From the NCBI GenBank assembly GCA_018873245.2, contig JAEMBT020000004.1, positions 496,001 to 560,000 of the forward strand: a DNA stretch of 64,000 bases. Direction: 5' to 3'. The translations under genes were made by a program, and so were the position numbers. Each line of letters begins with the position of its first letter. The first letter of the stretch is position 1. The stretch comes from Archegozetes longisetosus. Taxonomy: Eukaryota; Arthropoda; Arachnida; Sarcoptiformes; Trhypochthoniidae. Shown piece after piece: positions 1 through 11,561 of this stretch. The notes under the pieces are model-generated. The model was not told where the DNA came from. It saw only the letters and a program-made list of their open reading frames with translations, and ran no database searches.

Positions 1-1
1 C

Positions 2-79
2 GACAGTGTGACCCTTATTGATAATGAAACCAACATTCAAGTTTCTTATGGAGTTACCTTAAGATTTTACAAATACTAA
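2..79 (+). CDS. 3' terminal part of an unidentified gene
   Basis: A reading frame open from the left edge ends at a TAA at 77-79 and encodes 25 residues, beginning DSVTLIDNETNIQ and ending VTLRFYKY. The composition looks protein-like and codon use resembles the neighbouring genes, so this is probably the last coding exon of a plus-strand gene lying to the left. Too little is present to name it. It could also be a chance open frame, since 25 codons is short. Confidence 0.35.
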   Translation, partial: DSVTLIDNETNIQVSYGVTLRFYKY

Positions 80-1022
80 ATCGCTACTGAAAATATTTAT
101 CTGTTACGATAAGATCCATTTGTTATAGACCTAAATTTCAGCGTAAAAATATTACTCAAAAACTTCATTGACTTTTTTATAAACTTTATTTTTTATCTCA
201 GAACCAGAACTATAGTTGTAGCTCGAATATAGAGTTCTTGAAAGAGTCAGAAGATAGATTTTTATGCAAAATTAAATCTCGAGATTTTTATAATAATCTG
301 ACGTCAAACGCAACGTGTAAGGTGAAATCAATAAAATTATACAAAATACAATGATTACTCTTATGGTTAGCACATATACTGACATTTATGCCAATAACTC
401 CAGTTATGTGAGTAATCTTCAGCTGTGTCTATCAATACTTGCCTTCAGATATGTAAGTAAAACTTTGAAATCGAGTTGCATTAAAGTTCTCAAAAGTTTT
501 CATTTGATGTAAGGAAACATTGAATAATTATATTAAAGTATTGTCTCGCACAGGTTTGTCGATAAATTTTCAACTTGAAAACTGATGAACGATCAAGTTT
601 TACACATTTAGAATCAGTTTTTGCTAACTTTAAGTTAATTAACCAGAGAATTTACAAACAAGCAAATAGTAGAGTCCTAATCCTTAAAATAAAATCTTAA
701 TAAATACTATATTCTCATTTTAAAATTAATGCTTAGGAAGACTAAAAGCTAGTTAAAAACCTTCATTCGAACAGAGTTTTAAAAAATATCCTAAATTCCG
801 GAAAAAAAAGTTATCTGAAGATTTTGATGATCTCTAAACCTAAAACGCCGAAAACATAGGTAACTAATGAAACGCATGCGCTCTAAGCGACAAATCGTGG
901 CATTCATTAAAAATTAAAATCACTTAAAATAAAATGAGTGAAACTTTTATTTACGTTTGAAATGTAAACAAAACAAAAAACTTCAACTAAAATACGAAAA
1001 CAATACACGAAAGCATATTGCA
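80..1022. other. Intergenic, no gene seen
   Basis: AT-rich sequence between the partial gene at the left edge and the start of TMEM115. No open frame with protein-like content on either strand. It should contain the 3' end of the left gene and the promoter of TMEM115, but I see no motif I would defend. Confidence 0.5.
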
Positions 1023-2517
1023 ATGCCTTCTACGACCAACACTTCCGGACACGACAGACAGCCATCGGTTCAGCTGAAGATTGAGTCGTCTGGAGGTCCA
1101 CCGAATCGAAACACAAGAAATTTATCAACAATTTTATTAAGAAATGGAAAATTTTTTCTATCCCAGATTTCAATAATAGTCTCGAAACTGTCTCCAATCG
1201 TACAAATAGTTTGTATTGTTCTAATCGTCTTGTATCTAATTCAATTAAGCGGTGATTCTGTTAGGGATCTATTGATATTAATTCCGGGATCGCTATTAAG
1301 TCCCGGGCAATGGGTTTGGTCTATCTTGTCGTCAGTCACTCATCCGTTTGTTGAGTTTCACTGGTATTCAATTGTGGTCGATATCATCTCGTTATCACTT
1401 TCTGCGACTCTTATTGAACCGCTTTGGGGACAAAAAGAAGTTTGTCTTTAGTTATTGATGATTTTTAATTTTATTATCATAACTAAGGATAACTAGTTTT
1501 TATGATTCGTAACAAATTAGTTATTTTGTCATTTATTGTTATTTACTTTAATTTTTGCTAATTACAACAATAATTCTTTTTAGAAAACTTACAAGTTTTC
1601 ATTTTTATTCAAAAGTTCAAATTTGAACACTATTTTTTATCTTGACTGTCAAATAGGTTTGGCTATTATGAGTTCGAATATTGAACAATTTATTCTTTTT
1701 TACATTCACTTCAGTCAAACAGATATTCAGTTATTTAAATTTGTTTTTCAAAATTTTCATAAATTAATTCATTATTAATATTGAAGAAACTTTGTCTTTA
1801 GTTTAGACAAACTTTTTGAAATGACTTGATTTTACTTATTCATTAATTTTTTGAATACAAAACTTGAATAATGAACAACATAATTGTTTGTATTTTTAGG
1901 TAATATTATTCTTCACAATCGTAAGCCTGAGTTCTGCATTCCTAACATGTCTACATTACATAACAATATATACGATAACAAAAGACGCATCTCTAATATT
2001 CTCAACACAAATACACGGCTTGTCTCCATTTTGTGCATCAATCGCGGTAACAGTAAAACAATTACTGCCGCAATCAGTTCTATTGACGACATCGATTGGT
2101 AAACTGAAGAACGATCACATCCCACTCACATCACTAGTACTCGCAATAATAGCGTATCTGTTAAACCTAATCGAAGGTACATCTGTGGTCATGTTCACCT
2201 ATGGCTTAATAGTTTCGTGGATTTACCTTAGATTTTTTCAATTACATAATCATAACATGTCCTCGAATGTGACCCAAAGTCGGGGCGATTTGTCGGACGC
2301 CTTCGCCTTCTATACATTCTTTCCTAATGTTTTGCGTCCAATTGTTGCTATTTTTGCGGACGCTTTCTATCGATTATTTGTTAAAATTGGTTTATGTCCT
2401 GATATCAATAATTCGGGTAGTAGTGGACAACACTATCAAACTTACCGTTTATTAAGTGAAAGATTGACGCATGACATCAATCATACAAATCATACACCAA
2501 GAGTTGAAACGCTTTGA
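1023..2517 (+). CDS. TMEM115: TMEM115 homologue, Golgi multi-pass membrane protein
   Basis: Two exons, 1023..1439 and 1900..2517, give 344 residues; human TMEM115 is about 350. The family is a Golgi-resident, rhomboid-like multi-pass protein linked to retrograde Golgi-ER transport. Recognisable blocks are the LIEPLWGQKE sequence at the end of exon 1, STQIHGLSPF after the junction, a SWIYLRFFQLH block, and DAFAFYTFFPNVLRP in the C-terminal half. About five to six hydrophobic segments precede a hydrophilic tail. The frame is open upstream to 957 but without an ATG; the first ATG is at 1023, followed by a roughly 50-residue polar leader absent from vertebrate homologues. The donor GTTTGT at 1440 and acceptor TTTTTAG before 1900 keep phase 0. 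Candidate poly(A) signals AATAAA lie near 2547 and 2767. Confidence 0.93.
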
Positions 2518-3814
2518 AATTTTTTCAACTATTTACTGTTTTTCAAAATAAACCCAATATTTTGCAAACGAAAACATGTATAACTTATAAGTAATACAAT
2601 TTATGATTATTCGGAAAATTAATGCTATCGTTCAAAGCAATTACGAATCAGAAGTTAAGCTTAATTTCAAGTTTTTAAATAATGTAATGCACTATTAAAT
2701 GAATCACAATTTATTGCTTTTGTAGAACTTTTTTCTTCAAATGTGTTTTTATAAATATTTATTGATAATAAAACTGCGGTTCCTTTCCTTTATTAAATTT
2801 AAAAAAGTATTAAGATTTTTCACTTTGTAATTGTTTAGAGTTAAGGCTACACCACTTAATAGTGAAGCAATGGGCAAAACTATGAAGTATAATCGAAATA
2901 TTAAACTATTTTGCCAAATAAAAATTTTGCATAAAGTTATTGTCTATTGAAATGATTTGAAAATTTAAATTTTGGTCAATTTTATTGAAAATTTGAACTA
3001 AATTTCAAGTTTTTATAGAGTTTTACAAAGTTTTCTTCAGCATAAACTTTTTGTAAACAAGTTCTATTCCTATAAAAATGTGATCTATTCAATGAAGACT
3101 TGAGAAAAGTCTGGTACTAATAATAGTGATTATGTCATGAGTCATAACAAAATATTTGCTCTTCAATTTTCTTATCGCAACAATTTCTTTCATAACTTTT
3201 AAAACTAGTATTTCATATGATTTCAGGTTTTCCAGGAGTAAGTAAAGGGTTTATAAACTTCTACTAAGAATTACGGCCTTTTTACAGACTGTCATATACT
3301 TTGTGTATAGAAATGATTTGATTGAAAAATGACGCGATAAGTGAACAAAAAACTTGAACAATATTTTGAGTGAAATTGTACTTAAGACAAAACATGACAA
3401 AAAACATTGAACTGTTTTTCATTACCGAAAAACAGAAAGTTTTTCATTCATATCAGTCCCTAAACAGATGAAAAGACAGTTAAATTAATATAAACGTTAA
3501 GAACAAATTGAAAATGTTTGTCAAACATGTCTTCACAAATAACAGATAATAATTGAATCAATTTATTAGTAAATGGAGTAATAATTGAAATTTGTTGTGT
3601 GACAATTCAGTTATTTTTAATATTAAATATTGAATCAATATTATTGAGTCTATTTATTATTTTCCTATAAATGACTTATACTTTTAAATAGATTTTAATC
3701 TATAACAAAAGTGTTCAATATTTATACAAAATTAATTTATTACAACAAATTAGTGCTTATTTAAGCAAATATTCAATCTATTGATTAATAAATCATAAAA
3801 ATTTCACTAAAATA
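2518..3814. other. Intergenic, TMEM115 3' UTR and Hippo promoter region
   Basis: About 1.3 kb of AT-rich sequence. AATAAA motifs near 2547 and 2767 are candidate polyadenylation signals for TMEM115. No protein-like frame on either strand. The promoter and 5' UTR of the kinase gene must lie in its right part, but no TATA or initiator element stands out. Confidence 0.5.
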
Positions 3815-6679
3815 ATGTCGATATTAGAGAAGTTAAGTGAACAGCAATTGACTCGACAGCCGGAAGAGGTCTTCGATATATTATGCAAATTAGGTATCAA
3901 TTTATTAACTGATTAATTGCTCTTTCTGTTAATTGTCTTATAAATTACTATTTAACTTTTTAGGCGAAGGCTCTTATGGTTCAGTCTTTAAAGCATTGCA
4001 TAAAGAGTCGGGACAAGTATTAGCCATAAAACAAGTGCCTGTCGAGAGTGACTTAGGTCTGACTTCTTTTTCGTTTTAATCAGCTTAATTGATTTTGTTT
4101 ATATTTACTATAAGTTAATTCAAACTAATTCAATGTCCAGTCATTAGAATTCATTCTCATTTTACACTTAAGTTTGGCTAATAAAACACAATATTTTAAG
4201 TAGATCATTATAATATGGAATCAAATTGAAATATATTAGTGATAATTGTCTATGAATTTTATAATTCTAATGATTATAAACGAGGTTTTAAATCGGGGCA
4301 ATCGCATGATCATCAACAAATTATTTCTTTCACAGAATCTGAACAAGATTCTGTTGATTTTTTGTTGAATTTTGTTCAAAAACAGGTTATGAAAAGTATT
4401 TTGGTCGGAAAATTAAATAAGTCAATTTTTTTACTACAAAACCTAGACATTTATCTGTTATTATCTATTAAGACTGATATAAAAAATTTGTTGTCAGTTT
4501 CAATGGTCACTAAAACTTATTACAAGTTTTAAAAAGGGAAGAGTTAAATATTTTTTCAAAATCGAGAGAAAATTATTTGACTCGACACATGAATTTATAA
4601 TTTTTTACCACTACAAACTGCATCAAAATTCTTAAGATAATTGTCAAAGGTCAAATTGTATCTCAGTTAAGGTTGAAATTGTTTCTGTTTAAAAGTTAAC
4701 TATTTTATTTGCACTAAATACTAATAATTTAATAAACTTTCAGGTGAAATAATCAAAGAAATCTCAATTATGCAACAGTGCGACAGTCCTTATGTTGTCA
4801 GATATTATGGAAGTTATTTTAAGGGTAAATCAAACTCTTTTAATAAGCAAACGAAATGTTTGAATTTCGTATTTGAACAAGAGAAGAATAATCCAATTTA
4901 TTAAAGGTTCCGATTTATGGATTGTTATGGAATACTGTGGCGGCGGTTCTGTCAGCGATATAATGAGAATGAGAAAAAAGACTTTGACTGAAGACGAGAT
5001 TTCGACGATATTACGAGACACACTATTAGGACTAGAATACTTGCACGCCAGGCGCAAAATACATCGTGATATCAAAGCGGGAAATATATTACTTAATAGT
5101 GAAGGACACGCCAAATTAGGTCATTATCTCTTTATTTTTTATCACATCGATTATACTAAGAAAAGTATTTTTTCTAACCATTTTGTATGATGAGCTTTGT
5201 TTTGTTCCATTCTTGGCTCTTATCTTTAGTGGAGTTATTAATTTCATTTTATACTTGAATGTCATTTATAGCCGATTTTGGAGTCGCGGGTCAGTTGACT
5301 GACACAATGGCCAAAAGAAATACTGTGATCGGGACACCATTTTGGATGGCGCCTGAAGTCATACAGGAAATTGGTTATGACTGTCTCGCAGACATCTGGA
5401 GCTTAGGTAGCAAAATCAGTAACCATGTTGAAAAGACTCGTTTAAATTTGTTCTATTCGAATACAGGAATTACTGCATTAGAGATGGCCGAAGGAAAGCC
5501 TCCTTACGGCGATATTCATCCAATGCGTGCCATATTTATGATCCCTACTAAACCTCCACCTTCTTTCCGTGATCCCGACCGCTGGTCATCAGAGTTTATT
5601 GATTTTGTACAAAAGTGTTTAGTTAAGAATCCAGAACAGAGATCGACTGCCAGTCAATTATTACAGCACGAGTTCATCACAAGAGCACCTCCTGTTAGTA
5701 TTTTGCAGCAAATGATACAAGAGGCCAGAATGATATTACAAGAGACCAACAATAAAGATGTAATTATTCAAATATTTTTATCACCAAAATCTTCTCGATT
5801 AACCATTTTATTAACTTATTTAATGTAATCAAAAGATAAGTGTGGTTAAAGTTGGAATTGGTTTTGATTAATTTTCTTTCCAAAATTTATTGATTGGAAA
5901 TTTTTTTCCAATTGTTATTATTAGGACGCGGATGAAACTATAGATTCATCAACAATGGTGCCATCATCTAAAGACACGACATTAAAGCCATCACTTGACA
6001 CTACAATCACTTCATCGACTACCAAAACGACTACAACTACTTCTGATGTTGAATCAGATTTGGGAACTTTGATAATCAATGATGAAACCGATGACGAAGA
6101 CTACGACAAGACACTAAAGCCTGCATTTTTACAGCATTTCGAAAGAAATGAGCCTAAAGTGGTATTAATTTTTACATAGATATGATTCTGTGCTTTGAGG
6201 AATCCTTATTATCACTATATTATAAGGTTTTAAAAATTTGTATTCGCTTTCAGGTCAACAATTCGAATCGCGAAGACTTGCGCATAGGGCCGACACCAAC
6301 AGAACAATTAGATGACAGCACAGTTAGAGAATTTGCAACCGCAAACATTAATAATAACAATAATCACTATTCGCCTCAAAATTCTCCTCAATTGGCTGCA
6401 CATCAGCAGCAGCAACAACAACAACAACTACAAAAACAGTCACCACAACAATCACCACAAATATCCTCGCCACATAATCCGATGTCAAGAGCTATTATGC
6501 TTGAGGGAGACTTCGAGTTCTTAAGATATTTGTCAGTTGATGAGTTAAGATCTCGAATGTCCAACTTAGACATTGAAATGGAAGCAGAGATTGAGGAATT
6601 GAGAAGAAGGTATGCCGCAAAACGACAACCAATACTGGATGCCATGGACTCCAAAAAGAAGAGACAACAAAACTTTTAG
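3815..6679 (+). CDS. hpo: Hippo / MST1-2 serine-threonine kinase
   Basis: Eight exons: 3815..3893, 3964..4056, 4744..4824, 4907..5119, 5272..5406, 5467..5759, 5925..6161, 6254..6679; all phases close to 518 residues (human MST1/2 about 490). It is the core Hippo-pathway kinase, which with Salvador phosphorylates Warts/LATS and so restrains Yorkie/YAP. Visible landmarks: glycine loop GEGSYGSV (28-34), catalytic lysine in LAIK (K49), IHRDIKAGN (D139), ADFGVAG (157-162), and activation-loop KRNTVIGTPFW with T173 matching MST1 T183. A threonine-rich acidic linker and a polyglutamine tract (eight Q from about 6412) precede the C-terminal SARAH domain (about 462-518), which ends KKKRQQNF as in MST1/2. 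The intron at 5407-5466 is exactly 60 bp and has no in-frame stop. The end of exon 7 could be 6158 instead of 6161. AATAAA at 6743 is a good poly(A) signal. Confidence 0.96.
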
Positions 6680-9600
6680 CAGTCATTTACTAGAATTAAC
6701 ACAAATATTAAAACAAATTTCTCTCTCGAAAGGCTTGTAGTGAATAAAACAAAAGTTTTTATAATTTAATTATACAAATAGATTATTATTAGCGCTAATA
6801 AAATGTTGATTTTTTGTTTCTCAACTTTAGTTTTTCTGTTTGAGAGAAGTCATTAGGAATTAGATTCGAGAAAAGGTTAGGCTTTAATTCATTTAAAGCA
6901 TGTATTAATCGTTTTTCTCATAATCTCATTTGATTTCTATAATATAATTAGAGTTTGAGTGGATTAAAGAAAATAGTGATCTTCTCTTTTTCCATTTGGT
7001 CGCTGATGACAAGTAATGCAAATTCCTTACCACTCTTTCCAGTTCGAACTTTTCTACTGCATGAAAAAATATTTAGTAAGATATTTATCCGTAGTCCAAT
7101 AACTGATAGTATTGAGATCACTATTCACTCAAATCCATTGCTCAAATCAAACGATAACTTATATGAACTTTTGTTTTTAATTGTTCTGTAATTATCTACT
7201 TTATTATAGTTTAAGAAATTTGTGAAATTTCTTTAATATTGAGTCTTAAAAAGTTTCGGTCGATAAACTAAATGATTGACTGAATTCCTAACTTAATCAC
7301 ATAAATGCCTTAAACATCTGTTTCTTCCCAAATAAGTCATATAGAAAACTATTTACTGATTATATAATTTTAAGAAACATTACATCAAAACTGTATGTAA
7401 AAAAGTTTGATCAGTATTTTTATTAAAATAAATTACAACTAATTATTATAGCTATTCATATGATTATGATTTAGCTTTTGTGAACAAAAAGTTTAGTTTT
7501 AACTTTATTTTGATAGTCCTAATATGAAGTCGCAATCGTCCAGTTATTTTATTTTAATCATAGAACTTTTTTTAAAATAAAATATAATTGTAAAATGAAT
7601 TGAGAACTATTGTAATATTTCTCGAATCGAATTATATGATTGATTGAAAATAAAATTGATTTTGCCCAAATCATTTTAGTTTGATAACTTTTAGGCGACT
7701 CTCTCAGTCAGACTTGACCCGATCATTCAATTGCAATCTTTTTTCTCATTTTGAGATTACAGTATTTTAAAGATTGAACTAATAATTTTGCCTTCACTCG
7801 TGAAAGATGTTTTGATAAAACAAGAATCCTAGAGTCATTTTACTTTATTAACAAATTGAAAACAAGGTCGACATCAATTTTTGAATTTTGCGCACTTTCG
7901 GGTGTATTCTTAATCGTTCAATAGTCTGAACAAGGGTTTAATGAAATGATAGCTTGATAGACTTAGCTTAGACTTGATAGCTTTCTTATTCAATCAAAAT
8001 TGACATCTCGTATGATTGAATAATGCTATTATCTGTATTAGTAGATCAATTTTTATGAAAATGAGATAATTTATCAAAATAGATCAAAACAGTAATGACG
8101 TCCTAATAAATTAAATGATTTGGGACGAAAACGACTCAACAGGGTTTTAAGTACGATAAACAGCTCGGACATAATTTGTGATTTGAATAAATGAAACAAA
8201 ATATGAAATGTATGACGTGTGTGCCAGTTGTGTGTATTGCCATTTGCCTCTATTTCGAAACACCAGTAATAGTCTTTACTCACTTTTTGAGTGTCACCCA
8301 AAGCTTTGGGGCTTTTTTTTCAAAAGGTAAGATACTTTTCATTTTATATTAAACATTAATTAGTCATTTAATTATATAATTTGAATCATAATAAAGCCTT
8401 AATACTCTCTATAATTATTATTACAATATTGAACTTTTGTTTCTTAATTAATATTTGAAATTAAATGAATGTTTGATTTTATAATTGAATTTTGAATTGA
8501 CTGCTATTTAAGCGTTATTTGAAATGAATGTCAAACGCTAAACAGAACTGAATTGATGCCCTTTTCAGTACATTATATAGTTATTACTTCCGCTAATAAC
8601 TAAAAACGTTTGAACTGATCAAATTTTAATTATTATAGTAATTGATACGAAAATGAATCTAAAACCCAAATTATGTGTCAATAACTATCGTTTGAAAGCT
8701 TTTACCCATTTATCCAAAAATTTCTGTCAAATGAAAGCAACAAATGATGACATTTATTATCAAAACCAACACTTTATTTGCTTTTATTGTTATAAAACGA
8801 AATTATTTAACGCCCAAAAAGTTTTTTCTCAGAAATACATAAAATACTTACGAAATAGAAGTATAAGAAAAAAGGTTTAGGTTTTATTATAGTATTAAAA
8901 ATTGATGTCAAGGACTTTGCGTCCAATAAAGAAATGCTCACTCTTTCTGCTATTTTTATTCAATTTTTTCGCTTAAATTATATAAATATTAGGAATATTA
9001 GTAGTTTAATAAAAAAAAACTTGTAGCATTTAAAAGCATTAAATCAAATATTTTATGGACAAAGTTTTGATCTTTTATGATTATAGATTTACAAACTTAT
9101 AGTTAAATGATATTTTAGACAGTGATTTATTTGTAAAAAATAACATTTTAATGTTTGTTCTTTCTTTGAAATTTTGAAATAATGGCTTAAGTTGTTGTAA
9201 AAGCGATAAAGATGTTTGAATGCGTTAACGAATTATCAGAGGAATATTTTAAAAGTGAGACAAAGTTTATGATTGTTTAATGTTATAGTTGTCTCATAGT
9301 CGTACCGGAGAAGATTCTCGTTAGACCTTTGAATCGGAAATATTTTTTGCAAAACTCGAGGAAAAATTGAACGGCTTACAACGATTCATGTAAAATAATA
9401 ACTTAGGCCGCAAAGCAGATAAAAATAGTCTTAAGTAGGATGATAGAACAATTGACTTCTATTGATAAGGGTTTACATAATATTTGGATAACAAATTGAT
9501 AGGATTGAATGGTTCGGTAGTGAAAAGTGTGCGTTCATTCTCAGGTCTAGTCTGTTTGCACTCGCATTAAGTCAGTCGTACTGATGTATGAGTGAGTCAT

Positions 9601-11561
9601 GTATTGAAAGCATTACACTTTGACTCTGACTGTCAGCTGATCTGTCATTTCATTTGCTGCTACGCCCGCCTCAGTTCACACTGAACGCTAAACTGATTGC
9701 GTTTTGCGCTCTCAATAAACGCTCAATTCACTTGAAATGAAACAATAGTTTGCATTTTATTTATTTTCAAATCAAAAATAATACAAGTTTTGTTCTCATC
9801 TATTAGTCAAATTTTCTTATCTATTAATCGAAAACTAAAAGTAGTTTATCTATTAAGTTGTGCTGAGTGTACAGTTCAATCATATTTTTGAACCCATTAA
9901 TTGACAACATTTTCTCTAATCAAATATCTGGTTATTTATTCAATTGAAATCTAAAGCGACTTTTCTACTTGGTTTATTAATTATTTATGGTATAAAAATA
10001 ATTTTGATGACTATTTTTCAATTGAGGTATTTCAATTAGATAGTACTTATTTAAAAATAGAGTTGAACTCGTCAGTTTCTATTTACTATTCATATCTTAT
10101 TTTGTTTGCAAATTGATTGTTTTCTTGCGTAATATTCAATTTGAACAGTTATTGCCTCAGTTTCTCAATCTTATTTCTTATTAATTGTATGTTTTATTAG
10201 CATTTAGAGGATTTTACCCAAAATTATTTTTTCAAAACTATCTCAAATGTATTTTTTACACTATCTTCAGTTGATTGATAAACATTATAATTAATAGTCC
10301 ACAGAAATTTAGTTGTATTAATATTAGAAACAATCTGAATGTATTAATGAGTTTTTAATCGAGCGACAAAGTTTTCCAAATTTTCAATTTTGTCTTTTAA
10401 GCTGAAACGATTCGTACTTAACTGTTAATTTTTCTATCATTAAAGCCTCGAAAATCGGAACCAGTTGTATGACTGATGGGGCAAAAAGTCAACTAAGTTT
10501 TCATTAATGGTATAACTAAAGAAGAATAAGATTTTCGATAGTTTGGTGGTGAAAATTCGCTTTTAGAAATTTTCGTTCAATAAAAAGGTAGCAAAAAATA
10601 TCTCAAAGATGAAGAGTTGAATAGAGATAAAAGGTAAAAATAATTGTTTATCTAGTTACTTTACTCAATTTTCAATATTTAAATTGACACAAATACTTAA
10701 TTAGAAAAATGAATCTTTAGCCTAACTCTAATAAAGACTAGACTGAAATATTTTTATGATTAAAATCGATGACATACAGCAAAACTTTTCGTTACATAAT
10801 AGGCTATAATTTTTCCATGTCATTTAAATGACTTAAGTTTAGTTGTTATTTGAAACTTGATACTAATTTTCATATATCATAACAATTATCTCATAAAAGG
10901 ATAAATGGTTTTATAAACTTGTATAATGTTAGTTTTTCACACTATTTCAAACTGAAATCTAATTTTTTTTCCTTATCTTCGTTTCAAATCAGAGTAAAAT
11001 ATTGTCTCATTTACATAAGAAAATGATTACATTTTAATTGAGTTAGTACTATCATTTATGGCTTATCTCTTTCTTGGCTTTGAGTTTAAGAAACTTTTTA
11101 TCAAATTTTTTTATTAATCGTTTGCAAATCTATATCACATCTGTTTAGGCTCTTGTACTTTAATCTCTCATCGCCTGAATTGAGGCACCGATTCTTCTCT
11201 TCATTCCCATAAATATTTTATTTATTTTTCTTTTAATTATCGGTTTATTGCACTCTTGTCTTAACGGTTGCACTGAAAAGGTTAATGAAGTACTAAATTT
11301 TCATATTCATATAAAATTAGACTCATAAATCTTTTTGTTAAAGAAGAGTTAAAATTTGTCAGTCTTATCACAATTTTTATTTGTTTTTCAGCTACTGATT
11401 CAATTTTATCTTTTATTTTCAAATAGATTACAAAACCAATAGTTAGCTCTAATTAAGTCAAATAAAAGGCGTCTTAAGATCAGTGCCTTTTGTTTTGATC
11501 TTCACTTCAATCTCAAACCTTCTATAAGGAAGGGATCAATAGAAGGTGTGGTTGAAGTTTG
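6680..11561. other. Long intergenic stretch without a supported gene
   Basis: Nearly 4.9 kb of AT-rich DNA. Short open frames at 6955-7191 (no ATG), 8074-8301 (minus) and 8653-8880 (75 codons, ATG start) have low-complexity, lysine- and phenylalanine-rich translations with no recognisable domain; I treat them as chance. The segment from about 9530 to 9725 is noticeably richer in G+C than its surroundings and is dealt with separately. The remainder may include long 5' UTR introns of the zinc-finger gene starting at 11562. Confidence 0.5.
9530..9725 (+). promoter_or_regulatory. GC-richer island, possible promoter or 5' leader of the CCCH gene
   Basis: This roughly 200-bp block is much less AT-rich than the flanks and carries several CAGT-type steps (for example TCAGTCGTACT, CTCAGTTCACACT) that resemble the arthropod initiator TCAGT. 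It lies 1.8 kb before the first ATG of the CCCH zinc-finger gene with no intervening gene, so a promoter or untranslated first exon is possible. There is no direct evidence of transcription; it could equally be an old repeat. Confidence 0.25.

Noticed and set aside
957..1022. N-terminal extension of TMEM115 upstream of ATG 1023
   Set aside because: The frame is open but starts only with a TTG; the first ATG is at 1023 and the upstream residues are lysine/asparagine-rich leader-like translation of AT-rich DNA.
8653..8880. 75-codon ATG ORF in the long intergenic stretch
   Set aside because: No recognisable domain, low-complexity composition and no neighbouring exon; expected by chance in AT-rich DNA.
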